A DNA stretch of 64,000 nt from Nonomuraea jabiensis (GTDB lineage Bacteria > Actinomycetota > Actinomycetes > Streptosporangiales > Streptosporangiaceae), in NCBI RefSeq assembly GCF_014204795.1, contig NZ_JACHMB010000001.1, forward strand, positions 11,994,501 to 12,058,500. The letters run 5' to 3'. Each line of letters opens with the position of its first letter. Positions within the stretch are counted from its first letter, which is position 1. A program made the position numbers and the translations under genes. This document shows positions 52,594-61,265 of this stretch, one piece after another. Below the pieces are notes generated by a model. The model was not told the origin of the DNA, made no database searches, and saw only the letters and a program-made list of their open reading frames with translations.

Positions 52594-54977
52594 GCGGTCG
52601 GAGCGTACTCACGGAGTGGGCGGTGATGTCCAAGCCGCCCGGGGCGACGGAGGACTACCGGATCGTCGACTGCAGCCTCGGCCAGGACGATCACACGCGG
52701 TTCGAGCAGCTCATCAGGCTCGTCAACCCGGGCACCCCGCGCGGCCGCCGCGACGGGGCCCTGGACGCGCTGCCCTGGGTGACCTTCAGCGCCCCGGAGG
52801 CCAGCGGCGACGGGCGCCGCTGGTCGGCCGTCGCGGTGCGGGAATGGTCGGACGAGCTGGACGCCAGCGACCGGGCGATCATGCCGACCCGGTACTTCAC
52901 CTTCCCCTATGAGGACGGCGCCGAGGTCGGCATCGGCTACCGCGACCTCTACGAGGCCGTCCTGCGTGCCCCGTCGCCGGGGCCGAGCGGCGAGCAGGTC
53001 AGGCTCGAACTGCCCTACCTCGGCAGCGTGCGGCAGACGGCCGAGCAGGTCGGGCTGCGGTGGTGCGCCGGGGTGGCCGCGCTGCTGCTCGAAGGGCCGG
53101 TCGTGCTGACCGACGCGCCCCCGCTGAGCCCGCTCGACCGGCTCGACTGCCTGGACGCCGTCGTCGCCTTCCTCCCGTACGGCATCCGGGCCTCGCTGAC
53201 GGCGAGCACGTGGGCCGACAACATCGCGGACCACCGCATCCGGCTGATGTTCGGCAAGTGGGCGAGAACGCGGCAGCTGGAAGTGCGCTGGGGTGCGCCG
53301 CCGCCGTCCCCGGCCGACGAGGACGCGCAGGTCTACCTGCGATGGATCTCCACCATGCTGGAGTCCGCCCCGAACGACCTGCTCCACCGGCTGAGCGGGT
53401 TGCGCGAACCGCTGGAGTTCAACAGCCCTCAGCTGCGCCTCGCCCTGGAGAGGCTGCAGGACAGCAAGGCCCTGTCGGTGATCCACCGGCTCGACGACGG
53501 CGTCCCGGCGGAGGAGCAGCGGGCCGCGGTGCGCGACCCCTCCTTCGACCGGCTGACGCACGCGCAGCGGACCGAGCTGCTGCGGTGCCTGGTGGAGCGG
53601 GCCGCGCCCGAGGATCTCGCGGTACTGGACACGCACTGGCCGGCGGTCGAGCCGGTCGCGCTGGCGCTGGCGAGCCGGCGGCTCGCCGGACGGGATCCGC
53701 GCCTGGCCCGCGCCTACCTGAGGCTGGCGGACCAGCACGGCCGGCGTGACGACTGGCTGGCCGGCCTGCTCGACCAGCCCGCCGTGCCGGACGACGCCGC
53801 GGTCCCGCTGCTGGTGCCGGGCGGCCCGCCCGGGCGCCTGACCTGCGCGGCCCTGCTGGCCAGGCCTCTTGCCCTCTACCAGCTGATCACCCAGCTGGTG
53901 GCGGAGAACTCGGCGGAGGACCTGCGCGCGTGGGTGCGCTACTACACCGGGCGCGAGTTCGCCGAGACCTGCCCGATCTGGCTGCTGGCCTACGCCTCGG
54001 TGCTGCGCACCCCGCCCAAGCCTCCGCCGGAGCAGACGCTGACCAGCCTCCACGACGTCGGCGGCGACATGGCGCTCGTCATCCTGCTCCGGGCCGCGGC
54101 CGCCGCGTCCCGGGTGGAGGTGGTGCTCCAGCCCGCGCCGTACTCCCGCCTGCTCGGCCTCGCGGGGGGACCGGCCGTCCCCGCTCGGGTGGAGCTCGCC
54201 AAGCTGCTCTCCGACATCGTGCAGGCGCCGATCGAGGCGGGCGCCCTCCTCGACGTGCTCGCCGTCCTGGTCGGGACGGAGCCCCGCTGGGCGGTCACGG
54301 CGGAGGGCCAGGCCGTACGGCGGTACGCCGCAAGCTTCGCGAGGATCTGGGAGCAGCTCCCGGCGCGGCAGGTGCAGCTGGAGGTGGCCCGCCGGATCAT
54401 CTCCCCGCTGGGCCACCGGCACCCCCTCCTGAACGAGCTGGCAAGGCGGGACAAGGCGCTGGCGGAGATCATCGACCGGCAGCGGGTCAACGCCAACCCG
54501 GCCGTGCGGTCCCTGCTGACGGCGGCGGAGAACGACACCCGGCCCCCGCAGCTGGCCCAGCTGTGGACGCTGGCGCTGGAGTCGGTGGGTGCGGCGTTCG
54601 ACCCGGGGCCGCTGCTGGCGCACTGGCCGAGCTCCCGGGATCCGGGCGCCGTCCACGAGCTGCTCCGCTACCTGCAGCAGGAGTCGGCCCGTCGCGGCGT
54701 GCTCTCCGACGCCGGCTGCCGCAGGCTGGTGGAGGCCGTCGTGCACCATCCGGGTGTCCCCGATTACGCCGAATGGGTCCGCCGCAGGGTGCCGCGGGAC
54801 ATCGGCTACCTGCGTGCCGAGGTGGACCGCCTGGAGTGGCTGCTGGAGACCGCGAGCGCCAGGCGCGCCGGCGGCCGGCCGCGAGCCGCCCGGCCCAAGC
54901 TGCTCGGCGCGCTGCTGCGCTTCATGCGCGACCTGCTTTTCGGCCGTGGCGGCACGACAGATCGGGAGGACTCGTGA
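52590..54977 (+). CDS. GTPase-associated protein 1 (GAP1)-like protein
   Basis: 795 residues. The N-terminal 250 residues are alpha/beta (TEWAVMSKPPG, RIVDCSLGQDDHTRFEQLI, TRYFTFPYEDGAEVGIGYRDLYEAV, with ADNIADHRIRLMFGKWA later). The rest is a long helical-repeat array. The sequence and its place directly after a GTPase gene fit the GAP1 family of actinobacterial conflict systems. The start is ATG 52590 with ATGA overlap. It probably couples the GTPase to a partner or recognises a trigger. No enzymatic motif was seen. Confidence 0.75.
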   Translation: MSGRSVLTEWAVMSKPPGATEDYRIVDCSLGQDDHTRFEQLIRLVNPGTPRGRRDGALDALPWVTFSAPEASGDGRRWSAVAVREWSDELDASDRAIMPTRYFTFPYEDGAEVGIGYRDLYEAVLRAPSPGPSGEQVRLELPYLGSVRQTAEQVGLRWCAGVAALLLEGPVVLTDAPPLSPLDRLDCLDAVVAFLPYGIRASLTASTWADNIADHRIRLMFGKWARTRQLEVRWGAPPPSPADEDAQVYLRWISTMLESAPNDLLHRLSGLREPLEFNSPQLRLALERLQDSKALSVIHRLDDGVPAEEQRAAVRDPSFDRLTHAQRTELLRCLVERAAPEDLAVLDTHWPAVEPVALALASRRLAGRDPRLARAYLRLADQHGRRDDWLAGLLDQPAVPDDAAVPLLVPGGPPGRLTCAALLARPLALYQLITQLVAENSAEDLRAWVRYYTGREFAETCPIWLLAYASVLRTPPKPPPEQTLTSLHDVGGDMALVILLRAAAAASRVEVVLQPAPYSRLLGLAGGPAVPARVELAKLLSDIVQAPIEAGALLDVLAVLVGTEPRWAVTAEGQAVRRYAASFARIWEQLPARQVQLEVARRIISPLGHRHPLLNELARRDKALAEIIDRQRVNANPAVRSLLTAAENDTRPPQLAQLWTLALESVGAAFDPGPLLAHWPSSRDPGAVHELLRYLQQESARRGVLSDAGCRRLVEAVVHHPGVPDYAEWVRRRVPRDIGYLRAEVDRLEWLLETASARRAGGRPRAARPKLLGALLRFMRDLLFGRGGTTDREDS

Positions 54978-56131
54978 GGCTGGGTGTCGACGCGGGCTGG
55001 GCGTACGTGAAGGTGGCCGAGGTGAGCCCGGCCGGGCCCGCCCTGATCAGGCAACTGGGCGCCACCACGCGCTTCGAGGGCAGCCCCGAGCGCGTGGTCC
55101 TGGCGGTCGCGGAGGGCGCCAGGGAGCGCACGGTCGCCAACGCCCACCGCGCCGGATTCCGCGACTTCACCACCCTGAGCCTGCCCAGGGCGGTCCTGCT
55201 CCACCTCGGCGCCGAGCAGCGGATCGACCCCGGCCACCGGGTCCTGCTGTGCGACGTCGGCGCCGCCTGGATCGACCTCTACCTGTGCTTTTTCGGCCAC
55301 TCCGTGATCTATGTCCTGGACAGCGAGCATCGGGCCTCCCTCGACCTCGGCGCCGCCGTCGACCGGTTACAGGGCGCGAACGTCACCGACCGGCGCTTCG
55401 ACCGGCGGGACAAGGCGTCGGAGGCGCGGCTGCGCAAGCTGCTCGCCCATGTCGCACGCGACAAGGCGTGGGGCGACACCCGGGCCTACGGGACCTTGAC
55501 GACCGCGCAGATGTACGAGCTCGTCCACCAGGTCGCCGACCTGGCCGCGCAGTCGGCCACGCTCATGCGGGACCGGCTGGGCGACTTCGGCGGCCGGCCC
55601 GGCGACGTTCTGATCCCGCTCGGCGGCGCGGGCACCTTCTCCCTCGTGCACGAGGCCCTTCGCGAGGCGCTCGGCCTGGACGAGCGGGCCATGCTCCTGC
55701 TGTCGCCCGACGAGGTCGTCAACGCCGCCGCGTACGGCGCGGCCAGGGTCGCGGCCGGCCAGGACGGGCGCGACCGCTACCCCTTACGACTGTCCCTCGC
55801 CGCCCACCGGTTCGAGGGCGCCGACGTGCTCGGCGAGTGGCTCGAACTGGCCGCCCCCGGCCGGCTCCGGCTGGGTGACGAGGCGGTCTACGCGCACGAG
55901 GGAAGCGGGCCGGTGCTGGTCGAGGACGGGCACCGCATCGTGGTCGCGGTGGGCGACGATCCCGCCGGCGGCCGGCACCTGACCTTCGATCACCGGATCA
56001 GCCGCGGCGAGTATCGCCTCGGCGTGCGCGTCGGCCACAGCGGGCACGGCGAACTCCTCTTCGCGCCCGCGAACGGCAAAGCCGCCCCGTTCTCCCTGCC
56101 TCTGGGCACCCTTCCGGCCTACACCGAATAG
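54974..56131 (+). CDS. Actin/Hsp70-fold (ASKHA) ATPase of the conflict operon
   Basis: 385 residues. Phosphate-1 motif RLGVDAGWAYVKVAEV, phosphate-2 VLLCDVGAAWIDLYL (Asp94) and adenosine motif VLIPLGGAGTFSLVHEAL (217-220) mark an actin/Hsp70/MreB-like ATPase. A beta-rich segment follows to the end (HLTFDHRISRGEYRLGVRVG), reminiscent of an Hsp70 substrate-binding or lid-like add-on. GGGAGGA precedes GTG 54974, which overlaps the previous stop by 4 bases. It could be a chaperone-like remodeller or filament former in the complex; both are inference. Confidence 0.8.
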   Translation: MRLGVDAGWAYVKVAEVSPAGPALIRQLGATTRFEGSPERVVLAVAEGARERTVANAHRAGFRDFTTLSLPRAVLLHLGAEQRIDPGHRVLLCDVGAAWIDLYLCFFGHSVIYVLDSEHRASLDLGAAVDRLQGANVTDRRFDRRDKASEARLRKLLAHVARDKAWGDTRAYGTLTTAQMYELVHQVADLAAQSATLMRDRLGDFGGRPGDVLIPLGGAGTFSLVHEALREALGLDERAMLLLSPDEVVNAAAYGAARVAAGQDGRDRYPLRLSLAAHRFEGADVLGEWLELAAPGRLRLGDEAVYAHEGSGPVLVEDGHRIVVAVGDDPAGGRHLTFDHRISRGEYRLGVRVGHSGHGELLFAPANGKAAPFSLPLGTLPAYTE

Positions 56132-56137
56132 AGCGCC

Positions 56138-56488
56138 ATGAACCCGTCAATCGCCCTGCAGAAGCTCTCCGGCATCGTCAAGGAACTCGGGTCCGGCGAC
56201 GCCCCGCTGGCCCGGCTCAGGCTGCTGGAGTGCGCCTTCGAACTGGCCGAGGAGGCGGTCCGGAAGTGCCCCGACGAGCTGATCATCGACGCCGCCGCCA
56301 TCTTGGACAAGGCCCTGGCCGAGAGCACGGCGTTCAAGAAGAGCGCGCTGGCCATGCTCGACCGAGGCGAGGTCGGAGCCACCAAGCGAGGCCAGATCGA
56401 GACGAAGCTCGACATCCTGGACGGCCTGGGTCAGGACGTCGCCCTGAGGCGCAACACGGACTACCTGATGAAGGAGAGCGATTCGTGA
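56138..56488 (+). CDS. Small helical protein of the conflict operon, unknown
   Basis: 116 residues, no family recognised. It is almost wholly predicted helix (ARLRLLECAFELAEEAVRK, IDAAAILDKALAE) and acidic, with no signal peptide or membrane segment. It begins 6 bases after the ATPase gene and its stop overlaps the next start, so it is clearly part of the operon. An adaptor or regulatory role for the preceding ATPase is possible. Confidence 0.75.
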   Translation: MNPSIALQKLSGIVKELGSGDAPLARLRLLECAFELAEEAVRKCPDELIIDAAAILDKALAESTAFKKSALAMLDRGEVGATKRGQIETKLDILDGLGQDVALRRNTDYLMKESDS

Positions 56489-57999
56489 GGGCCCGAGCGA
56501 TCCTGGCCGCCCTCGTGCTGGTGGCCTGGCCGACGTCCGCGCCCGCGGCGGCGGACCCGGAGCCCACGGCCCTCTACGACGCGCTCGACCTGAAGGAGCG
56601 TCCCGCCGACTACATCGTGCTGCTCGACACGTCCGGCACGATGAGCTCGCAGCAGACCGCCGTCAAGCAGCAGCTCAAGGGCCTGCTGAAAGCCAAGGGC
56701 AAGCAGGACAGCGTCACCCTCGTCCGCTTCGACAGGAGGCCCTACCACCGCAGCGCGCTGGAGACGGACGCGGACATCGACGGCCTGCCCACCCCGGTCG
56801 GCGAGTACACCGACATCGGCCGGGCCCTGGAGTGGGTGGTGCGCTACCTGCGCGAGCACCCGAGCCGGCTGGCCGCGGTCATGCTCGTCAGCGACGGCAT
56901 ACAGGAGCCGGCGCCAGGGAGCCCGTACGGCAGCGCGAACGGCCCCGCCTGGGACAGGTTACGCGACCAGGCCGCCGGGCTGAAGCCCCAGCCGCTGCTC
57001 TACACCTTCCCGTTCGGCGGAGCCGACGTCCGGCGCCACCAGGACGAGATCGTGGAGCGGGTCTTCCCGGCGAACGCGCAGATCCTGGACCCGCGGCAGA
57101 GCCAGGCCACCAAGGATCTGTCGATGGTCAAGGACGACTCGCTGCGCGCCGAGGCCAGGCGGCGGGTGGCCGCAGACCTCAAGCGGGGGGTCGCCGCCAC
57201 CTGGAAACAGCCGGACGTGCGGCTGGACCTGGCCCGCGGCACCGGCTCGCTCACGCTCGACGTGCGGTCGCAGACCGAGGTGCTGCCGCTGGAGCTGCGC
57301 GCGGTCGAGGTCGAGGTCTCGGACGGCAAGGAGCGCGTGACGGGCCGCTCCGCCCTGCCGGCTCCGATCCGGATCGAGCCCGGCCGCACCGTGCCGGTGC
57401 CGATCGAGCTGTCGTGGGCCGAGCCCTCTGCCATCCGTGTCCAGCCGGTCGCCCTCGACCTGTCCCGGACCGTCCGGGTCCGCGCGACCGTCCAGACGCC
57501 GTGGGAGGGCGATCTCGGCCTGCTGGGCCTGAGCTACGGCAAGCAGCAGATCGGCACCGACGCGGCGCGCGTGACCGGCTCCTACCGGGGCGCCCCCTCC
57601 TGGTGGGCCGCCGCGGCCGCGGTCGTGCTCGTCGCGGCGCTGATCGTGCTGCTGCTGTGGTGGCGGCGGGCCCGGAGGCGGCGGCCGCCGAAGATGACCG
57701 GCGTGCTCTTGTCGGCGTACGTCAAGGACGCCGAGGACGCCTGGGACGAGCACACCCTCGGCCCCGTCCACCTCGGCGGGCGGCGCTCGGTCCGCACCGC
57801 CGAGCTGGCTCCCGAGCTGGACCTGCCCGGCGGCAGCGTCAAGGGAACCGTGGACGTGCGAGCGGCCGCGGACGGCATCACGATCACGTACGCGCCGGAG
57901 GGCCTGCCCGGCCGGAGCGACACCGCGACCTGCCCCCTCGGCCGCAGGGTCATGATCAACGGCGTCGAGTTCATCTACCGGACAACCAGTGAGGACTGA
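56485..57999 (+). CDS. Membrane-anchored vWA protein with extracellular MIDAS domain
   Basis: 504 residues. A signal peptide (ARAILAALVLVAWPTSAPAAA) is followed by a vWA domain with an intact metal site, Asp48-Thr-Ser50-Gly-Thr52 in VLLDTSGTMSS, and LAAVMLVSDG later. A beta-rich stretch leads to a single membrane helix (about 373-393, AAAVVLVAALIVLLLWW). A basic stop (RRARRRR) and a cytoplasmic beta domain of about 105 residues follow (MTGVLLSAYVKDAEDAWDE). The vWA should face outside and the tail inside, suggesting signalling across the membrane. It starts with GTG 56485 in a GTGA overlap, and the next gene begins immediately at its stop. Confidence 0.85.
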   Translation: MRARAILAALVLVAWPTSAPAAADPEPTALYDALDLKERPADYIVLLDTSGTMSSQQTAVKQQLKGLLKAKGKQDSVTLVRFDRRPYHRSALETDADIDGLPTPVGEYTDIGRALEWVVRYLREHPSRLAAVMLVSDGIQEPAPGSPYGSANGPAWDRLRDQAAGLKPQPLLYTFPFGGADVRRHQDEIVERVFPANAQILDPRQSQATKDLSMVKDDSLRAEARRRVAADLKRGVAATWKQPDVRLDLARGTGSLTLDVRSQTEVLPLELRAVEVEVSDGKERVTGRSALPAPIRIEPGRTVPVPIELSWAEPSAIRVQPVALDLSRTVRVRATVQTPWEGDLGLLGLSYGKQQIGTDAARVTGSYRGAPSWWAAAAAVVLVAALIVLLLWWRRARRRRPPKMTGVLLSAYVKDAEDAWDEHTLGPVHLGGRRSVRTAELAPELDLPGGSVKGTVDVRAAADGITITYAPEGLPGRSDTATCPLGRRVMINGVEFIYRTTSED

Positions 58000-58356
58000 A
58001 TGAGGACTTTCGAGAAGGTCGAGCTCAGCACGGGCGAGACGATCTGGGTGGCGGCCACCGTCGCGCCCGCCGACGCGCCCGCCGACCGGGAGCACGACGA
58101 CGGGCCGCAGGACGTCTTCGGCGGCAGGGCGGTCAAGAAGCTCCAGGGGTTCGGGGAGACCCTGGGCGGCATCGTCAGCAGCGTGCACAAGTCCATGGCC
58201 GGGATCAGGCCGGACGAGGTGAGCCTGGAGTTCGGCCTGGAGGTCGGCTGCCAGGCCGGGGAATGGCTGGCCGGGCTCGCCGACGTCAGCACCAACGCCA
58301 GCGTCACCGTGACGTTGACCTGGAACCGCGCCGAGGAGGGCGAGCTTCCCGCGTGA
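58000..58356 (+). CDS. Trypsin-co-occurring domain protein (Trypco1, CU044_2847 family)
   Basis: 118 residues, cytosolic. The sequence is the compact Trypco1 type: KVELSTGETIWVAATV at the start, FGETLGGIVSSVHKSM and ISLEFG-like VSLEFGLEVG in the middle, and a C-terminal strand SVTVTLTW. This family is found beside or fused to trypsin-like proteases in predicted conflict systems and may hold or guide the protease. It abuts the membrane vWA gene and overlaps the trypsin gene by 4 bases. Confidence 0.85.
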   Translation: MRTFEKVELSTGETIWVAATVAPADAPADREHDDGPQDVFGGRAVKKLQGFGETLGGIVSSVHKSMAGIRPDEVSLEFGLEVGCQAGEWLAGLADVSTNASVTVTLTWNRAEEGELPA

Positions 58357-60203
58357 GCCTCATGGCCCTCCTGGACCGATGCGCCGTCGCCGTCTGCGGC
58401 CACGACGGCGGCGAGTTGAAGGGAACCGGCTTCCTGGTCACGCCCCGGCACGTGCTCACGTGCGCGCACGTGCTGGGCGAGCTCGAAGCCACCTCCGAGG
58501 GGGCCAGGCTGGACCTCGTCCGGCCGGGCCGGCATGAGCCGCTGACCGGCACGGTGCGTCAGGTCCTGCCGCCGGTGAAGGGACCGGAGAAGATGTGGGC
58601 CATGCCCGACCTCGCCGTGGTGGAGATCGACGGCGATCCGGGCGGCAGGACGTGCGCCTGGATCGGCTTCGGCCAGCCCGACCTGGACGACCATCACCGG
58701 CTCGCGGCCTGCGCCGACAACTACCGCCCCGCGGAGTACGGCCGCGACCGCCTCAGGCTCACGCATCCGTCCTCCACCCTCGTGGACGACTTCGACGAGT
58801 ACGAGCTGCGCATCAAGCTGGTGGAGGTCACCGGCGGCTGCTCCGGCGCTCCGGTGATCCACCTCAGGAGCGGTGCGGTCCGCGGCGTCATGAAGACCAC
58901 GCGCCGCACCAACGACGACCTCGGCGGCCTGGCCGTGAGCCTCCTCCAGCTGGCGCGGCTGCGGCCCGAGCTCTACCAGAGCATCTGGCGGGAGAACATC
59001 CGCTTCCACGCCTCCACCCCGGCCTGGATCGGGGAGCGGGCGAACCTGCTGGGCAAGCGCGCGCGGGCCGAGGCCGACCTGCTCACCCTGCTGGCCGGGC
59101 AGCCGCCGCCGGACGATCCGGCCGGACTGCTCGCCCGGGCCAACCCGGAACGGGCCGAGCCGGACCTCGTACACGACTACTGGGACATCGCCCACCACGT
59201 GTTCGGCGACGATGCCGGGCGGGACCTGCATCCCGTGCTGGGGCTGATCAAGGAGCTGCTCCCGAGCTTCGGCCCCAGCGAACGGGACCGGCTCCTGGAA
59301 TGCGGTGAGGTATGGGCGGAGATCGTCGGTCAGGAGCGGGCCTGGCGCATCGCGCTGCGGAGCACGGCGGCGGATCCGCCATCGGAGGGGGCGCCCGCCG
59401 TAGCCGTCCATGTCGGCCTCGACCTGCGGGCCCGCCAGGCCGGGGCGCCCCTCTACCGGTACGCGGTCGCCGAATCGGCCGCCCACCGCCCGCCCCGCAA
59501 TCCCGTCCCACTGCGCCGGGGCGAGCTGGAGGAGGCGTTGAAGAGGGATCTCCTCGGCCCGCTGATCAGGCTCGGCCGCGCCATGGGCGAGCCCGAGGTC
59601 CACCTGAACCTCCCCGGCGAGCTGCTGGACCTCGGCGTGGAGGAGTGGACCGGCCTGGTGGAGCAGCAGAAGGACATGCCCCTGGGCACGCGCTTCCCGA
59701 TCGTCGTCCGGGACCACACCTCGGGCAGGGGTTTCCGGAACTGGCGCGACATGCGCTGGGAGGCGCTGAAGGACGCGATGCCGCTCCCGCTGCACCAGAT
59801 CGGCTGCCGGCACGAGCTGGTCGCCTATTCCGCCGTCCGGCGCGCGGGCTGGTTCTCGGTGCGGATCGAGGAGCGTGCCGGGTTCGTGCTCTCCTGCGGC
59901 TCGGAGGAGCTCCTCAGGTGCGCGATCGGGTTCGGCGTTCCGGTCGCGCTGTGGTGGCGCTCGCCCTGCCCGGGGCCGAGCCTCGGCGCCGAGCCGTGCC
60001 CCGGGGCGGTCAGGATGGCCCGCCTCGCCGAAGAGCTCGCGCACGTCCGCCTCGCGACGCTGCCGGAGAAGGTCAGAGAGCTGCGCGGCGAGGCCCAGAT
60101 CGACGGGGCGGACCACTGCGGCGCCGGACTCGTCCTGCTTTTCGACGATCCTTTCACCGCGGATTATCTGCGTTTCGATTATGACGCTTTCCATTCCTCC
60201 TGA
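58353..60203 (+). CDS. Trypsin-like protease fused to a VMAP-type region
   Basis: 616 residues, no signal peptide, so the protease acts inside the cell. The triad is His39 (LTCAHVLGE), Asp86 (MPDLAVVEID) and Ser164 (GGCSGAPVI). From about 230 a helical middle and a C-terminal alpha/beta region (VAVHVGLDLRA, LYRYAV, VHLNLPGELLDLGVEEW) match vWA-MoxR-associated protein (VMAP) M and C segments as I know them. In such systems the N-terminal module is the effector, released by the MoxR/vWA pair. GTG 58353 overlaps the Trypco1 stop; ATG 58362 is an alternative. Confidence 0.85.
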   Translation: MSLMALLDRCAVAVCGHDGGELKGTGFLVTPRHVLTCAHVLGELEATSEGARLDLVRPGRHEPLTGTVRQVLPPVKGPEKMWAMPDLAVVEIDGDPGGRTCAWIGFGQPDLDDHHRLAACADNYRPAEYGRDRLRLTHPSSTLVDDFDEYELRIKLVEVTGGCSGAPVIHLRSGAVRGVMKTTRRTNDDLGGLAVSLLQLARLRPELYQSIWRENIRFHASTPAWIGERANLLGKRARAEADLLTLLAGQPPPDDPAGLLARANPERAEPDLVHDYWDIAHHVFGDDAGRDLHPVLGLIKELLPSFGPSERDRLLECGEVWAEIVGQERAWRIALRSTAADPPSEGAPAVAVHVGLDLRARQAGAPLYRYAVAESAAHRPPRNPVPLRRGELEEALKRDLLGPLIRLGRAMGEPEVHLNLPGELLDLGVEEWTGLVEQQKDMPLGTRFPIVVRDHTSGRGFRNWRDMRWEALKDAMPLPLHQIGCRHELVAYSAVRRAGWFSVRIEERAGFVLSCGSEELLRCAIGFGVPVALWWRSPCPGPSLGAEPCPGAVRMARLAEELAHVRLATLPEKVRELRGEAQIDGADHCGAGLVLLFDDPFTADYLRFDYDAFHSS

Positions 60204-60233
60204 TCCGCCTAGACTCGAAGCGAGGAGGCTGAA

Positions 60234-61265
60234 TTGCAGTCGCCGGCCGATGGGTTCACATGGCCTGTTTACAGGGGCTCGGGCCGACCCCGCGTCTGCC
60301 ATTCCTTCGGCCCGGTGCCGCCTTGGCGTGCTTTCTCGATGGAGAGCCCGCCCGACGATTCACCGGACGCCCCGGAGCTGACCGGTGTGGCCCTGCGGCG
60401 CGGGGAGACCTACCAGACGGCGGGCGCCGTCGGCCCGGACGGCCTGACCGACGAGGCCAGGATGGTCAACGCCGCGCTCGTCCTGCGCCGGCCGCTGCTG
60501 GTGACGGGGGATCCGGGCAGCGGCAAGTCGAGCCTCGCCTACCGCATCGCCTACGAGCTGGGCCTTGGGGCGGTGCTCCGCTGGCAGGTCACCAGCCGCT
60601 CCAAACTCGTCGACGGCCTGTACTCCTATGACGCGGTGGCCAGGCTGCACGACGCGCAGCTCGCCAAGAGGGGCCCGATGCCGCCGGTCGGCCACTACCT
60701 GCAGCTCGGGCCGCTGGGCACCGCTCTTTACCCGCACCGGCGACCGCGGGTCGCCCTCATCGACGAGATCGACAAGGGCGACTTCGACCTCCCCAACGAC
60801 CTGCTCAACGCCCTCGACGAGGGAGAGTTCCCCATCAAGCAGCTGGTGCGGCCCATGACCGCCAAGGAGGAGACCGCTCAGGTCCTCACCGCGGAGAGGC
60901 AGCCCGTCCAGGTCCGCGGCGGGGTCGTGCGGTGCGCGAACTTCCCGGTCATCGTCATGACCAGCAACGGCGAACGGGAGTTCCCGCCCGCCTTCCTGCG
61001 CCGCTGCCTCCAGCTCCGGATCGAGCACCACCAGGACCGGGTTCACCTGGGCAAGGTCCTGCGGGCGCAGCTGCCCGGCGTGGCCGACGAGGCGGTGGAG
61101 GAAGGGATCGCGGAGTTCGTCAAGTCATCGCAGTCCGGACAGTTTCCCGTGGACCAGCTGCTGTCGGCGGTCTTCATGATCAAGGACGTCCGCGACCGCG
61201 AGCTCCGCGAGCAGCTGCTCAAGCTCGCGATGCAGCCGATCGACGGGCCACAGGAGCGGGAATGA
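60234..61265 (+). CDS. MoxR-type AAA+ ATPase
   Basis: 343 residues. Walker A is GDPGSGKS (92-99), Walker B VALIDEID (173-180), sensor 1 VIVMTSN and an arginine-finger region FPPAFLRRC. MoxR ATPases remodel protein complexes together with vWA partners, here the next gene, overlapped by 4 bases. TTG 60234 is chosen because GAGGAGG lies 5 bases upstream. ATG 60339 would drop 35 N-terminal residues and has no ribosome site. The 30-base gap after the trypsin gene is the widest in the operon. Confidence 0.9.
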   Translation: MQSPADGFTWPVYRGSGRPRVCHSFGPVPPWRAFSMESPPDDSPDAPELTGVALRRGETYQTAGAVGPDGLTDEARMVNAALVLRRPLLVTGDPGSGKSSLAYRIAYELGLGAVLRWQVTSRSKLVDGLYSYDAVARLHDAQLAKRGPMPPVGHYLQLGPLGTALYPHRRPRVALIDEIDKGDFDLPNDLLNALDEGEFPIKQLVRPMTAKEETAQVLTAERQPVQVRGGVVRCANFPVIVMTSNGEREFPPAFLRRCLQLRIEHHQDRVHLGKVLRAQLPGVADEAVEEGIAEFVKSSQSGQFPVDQLLSAVFMIKDVRDRELREQLLKLAMQPIDGPQERE

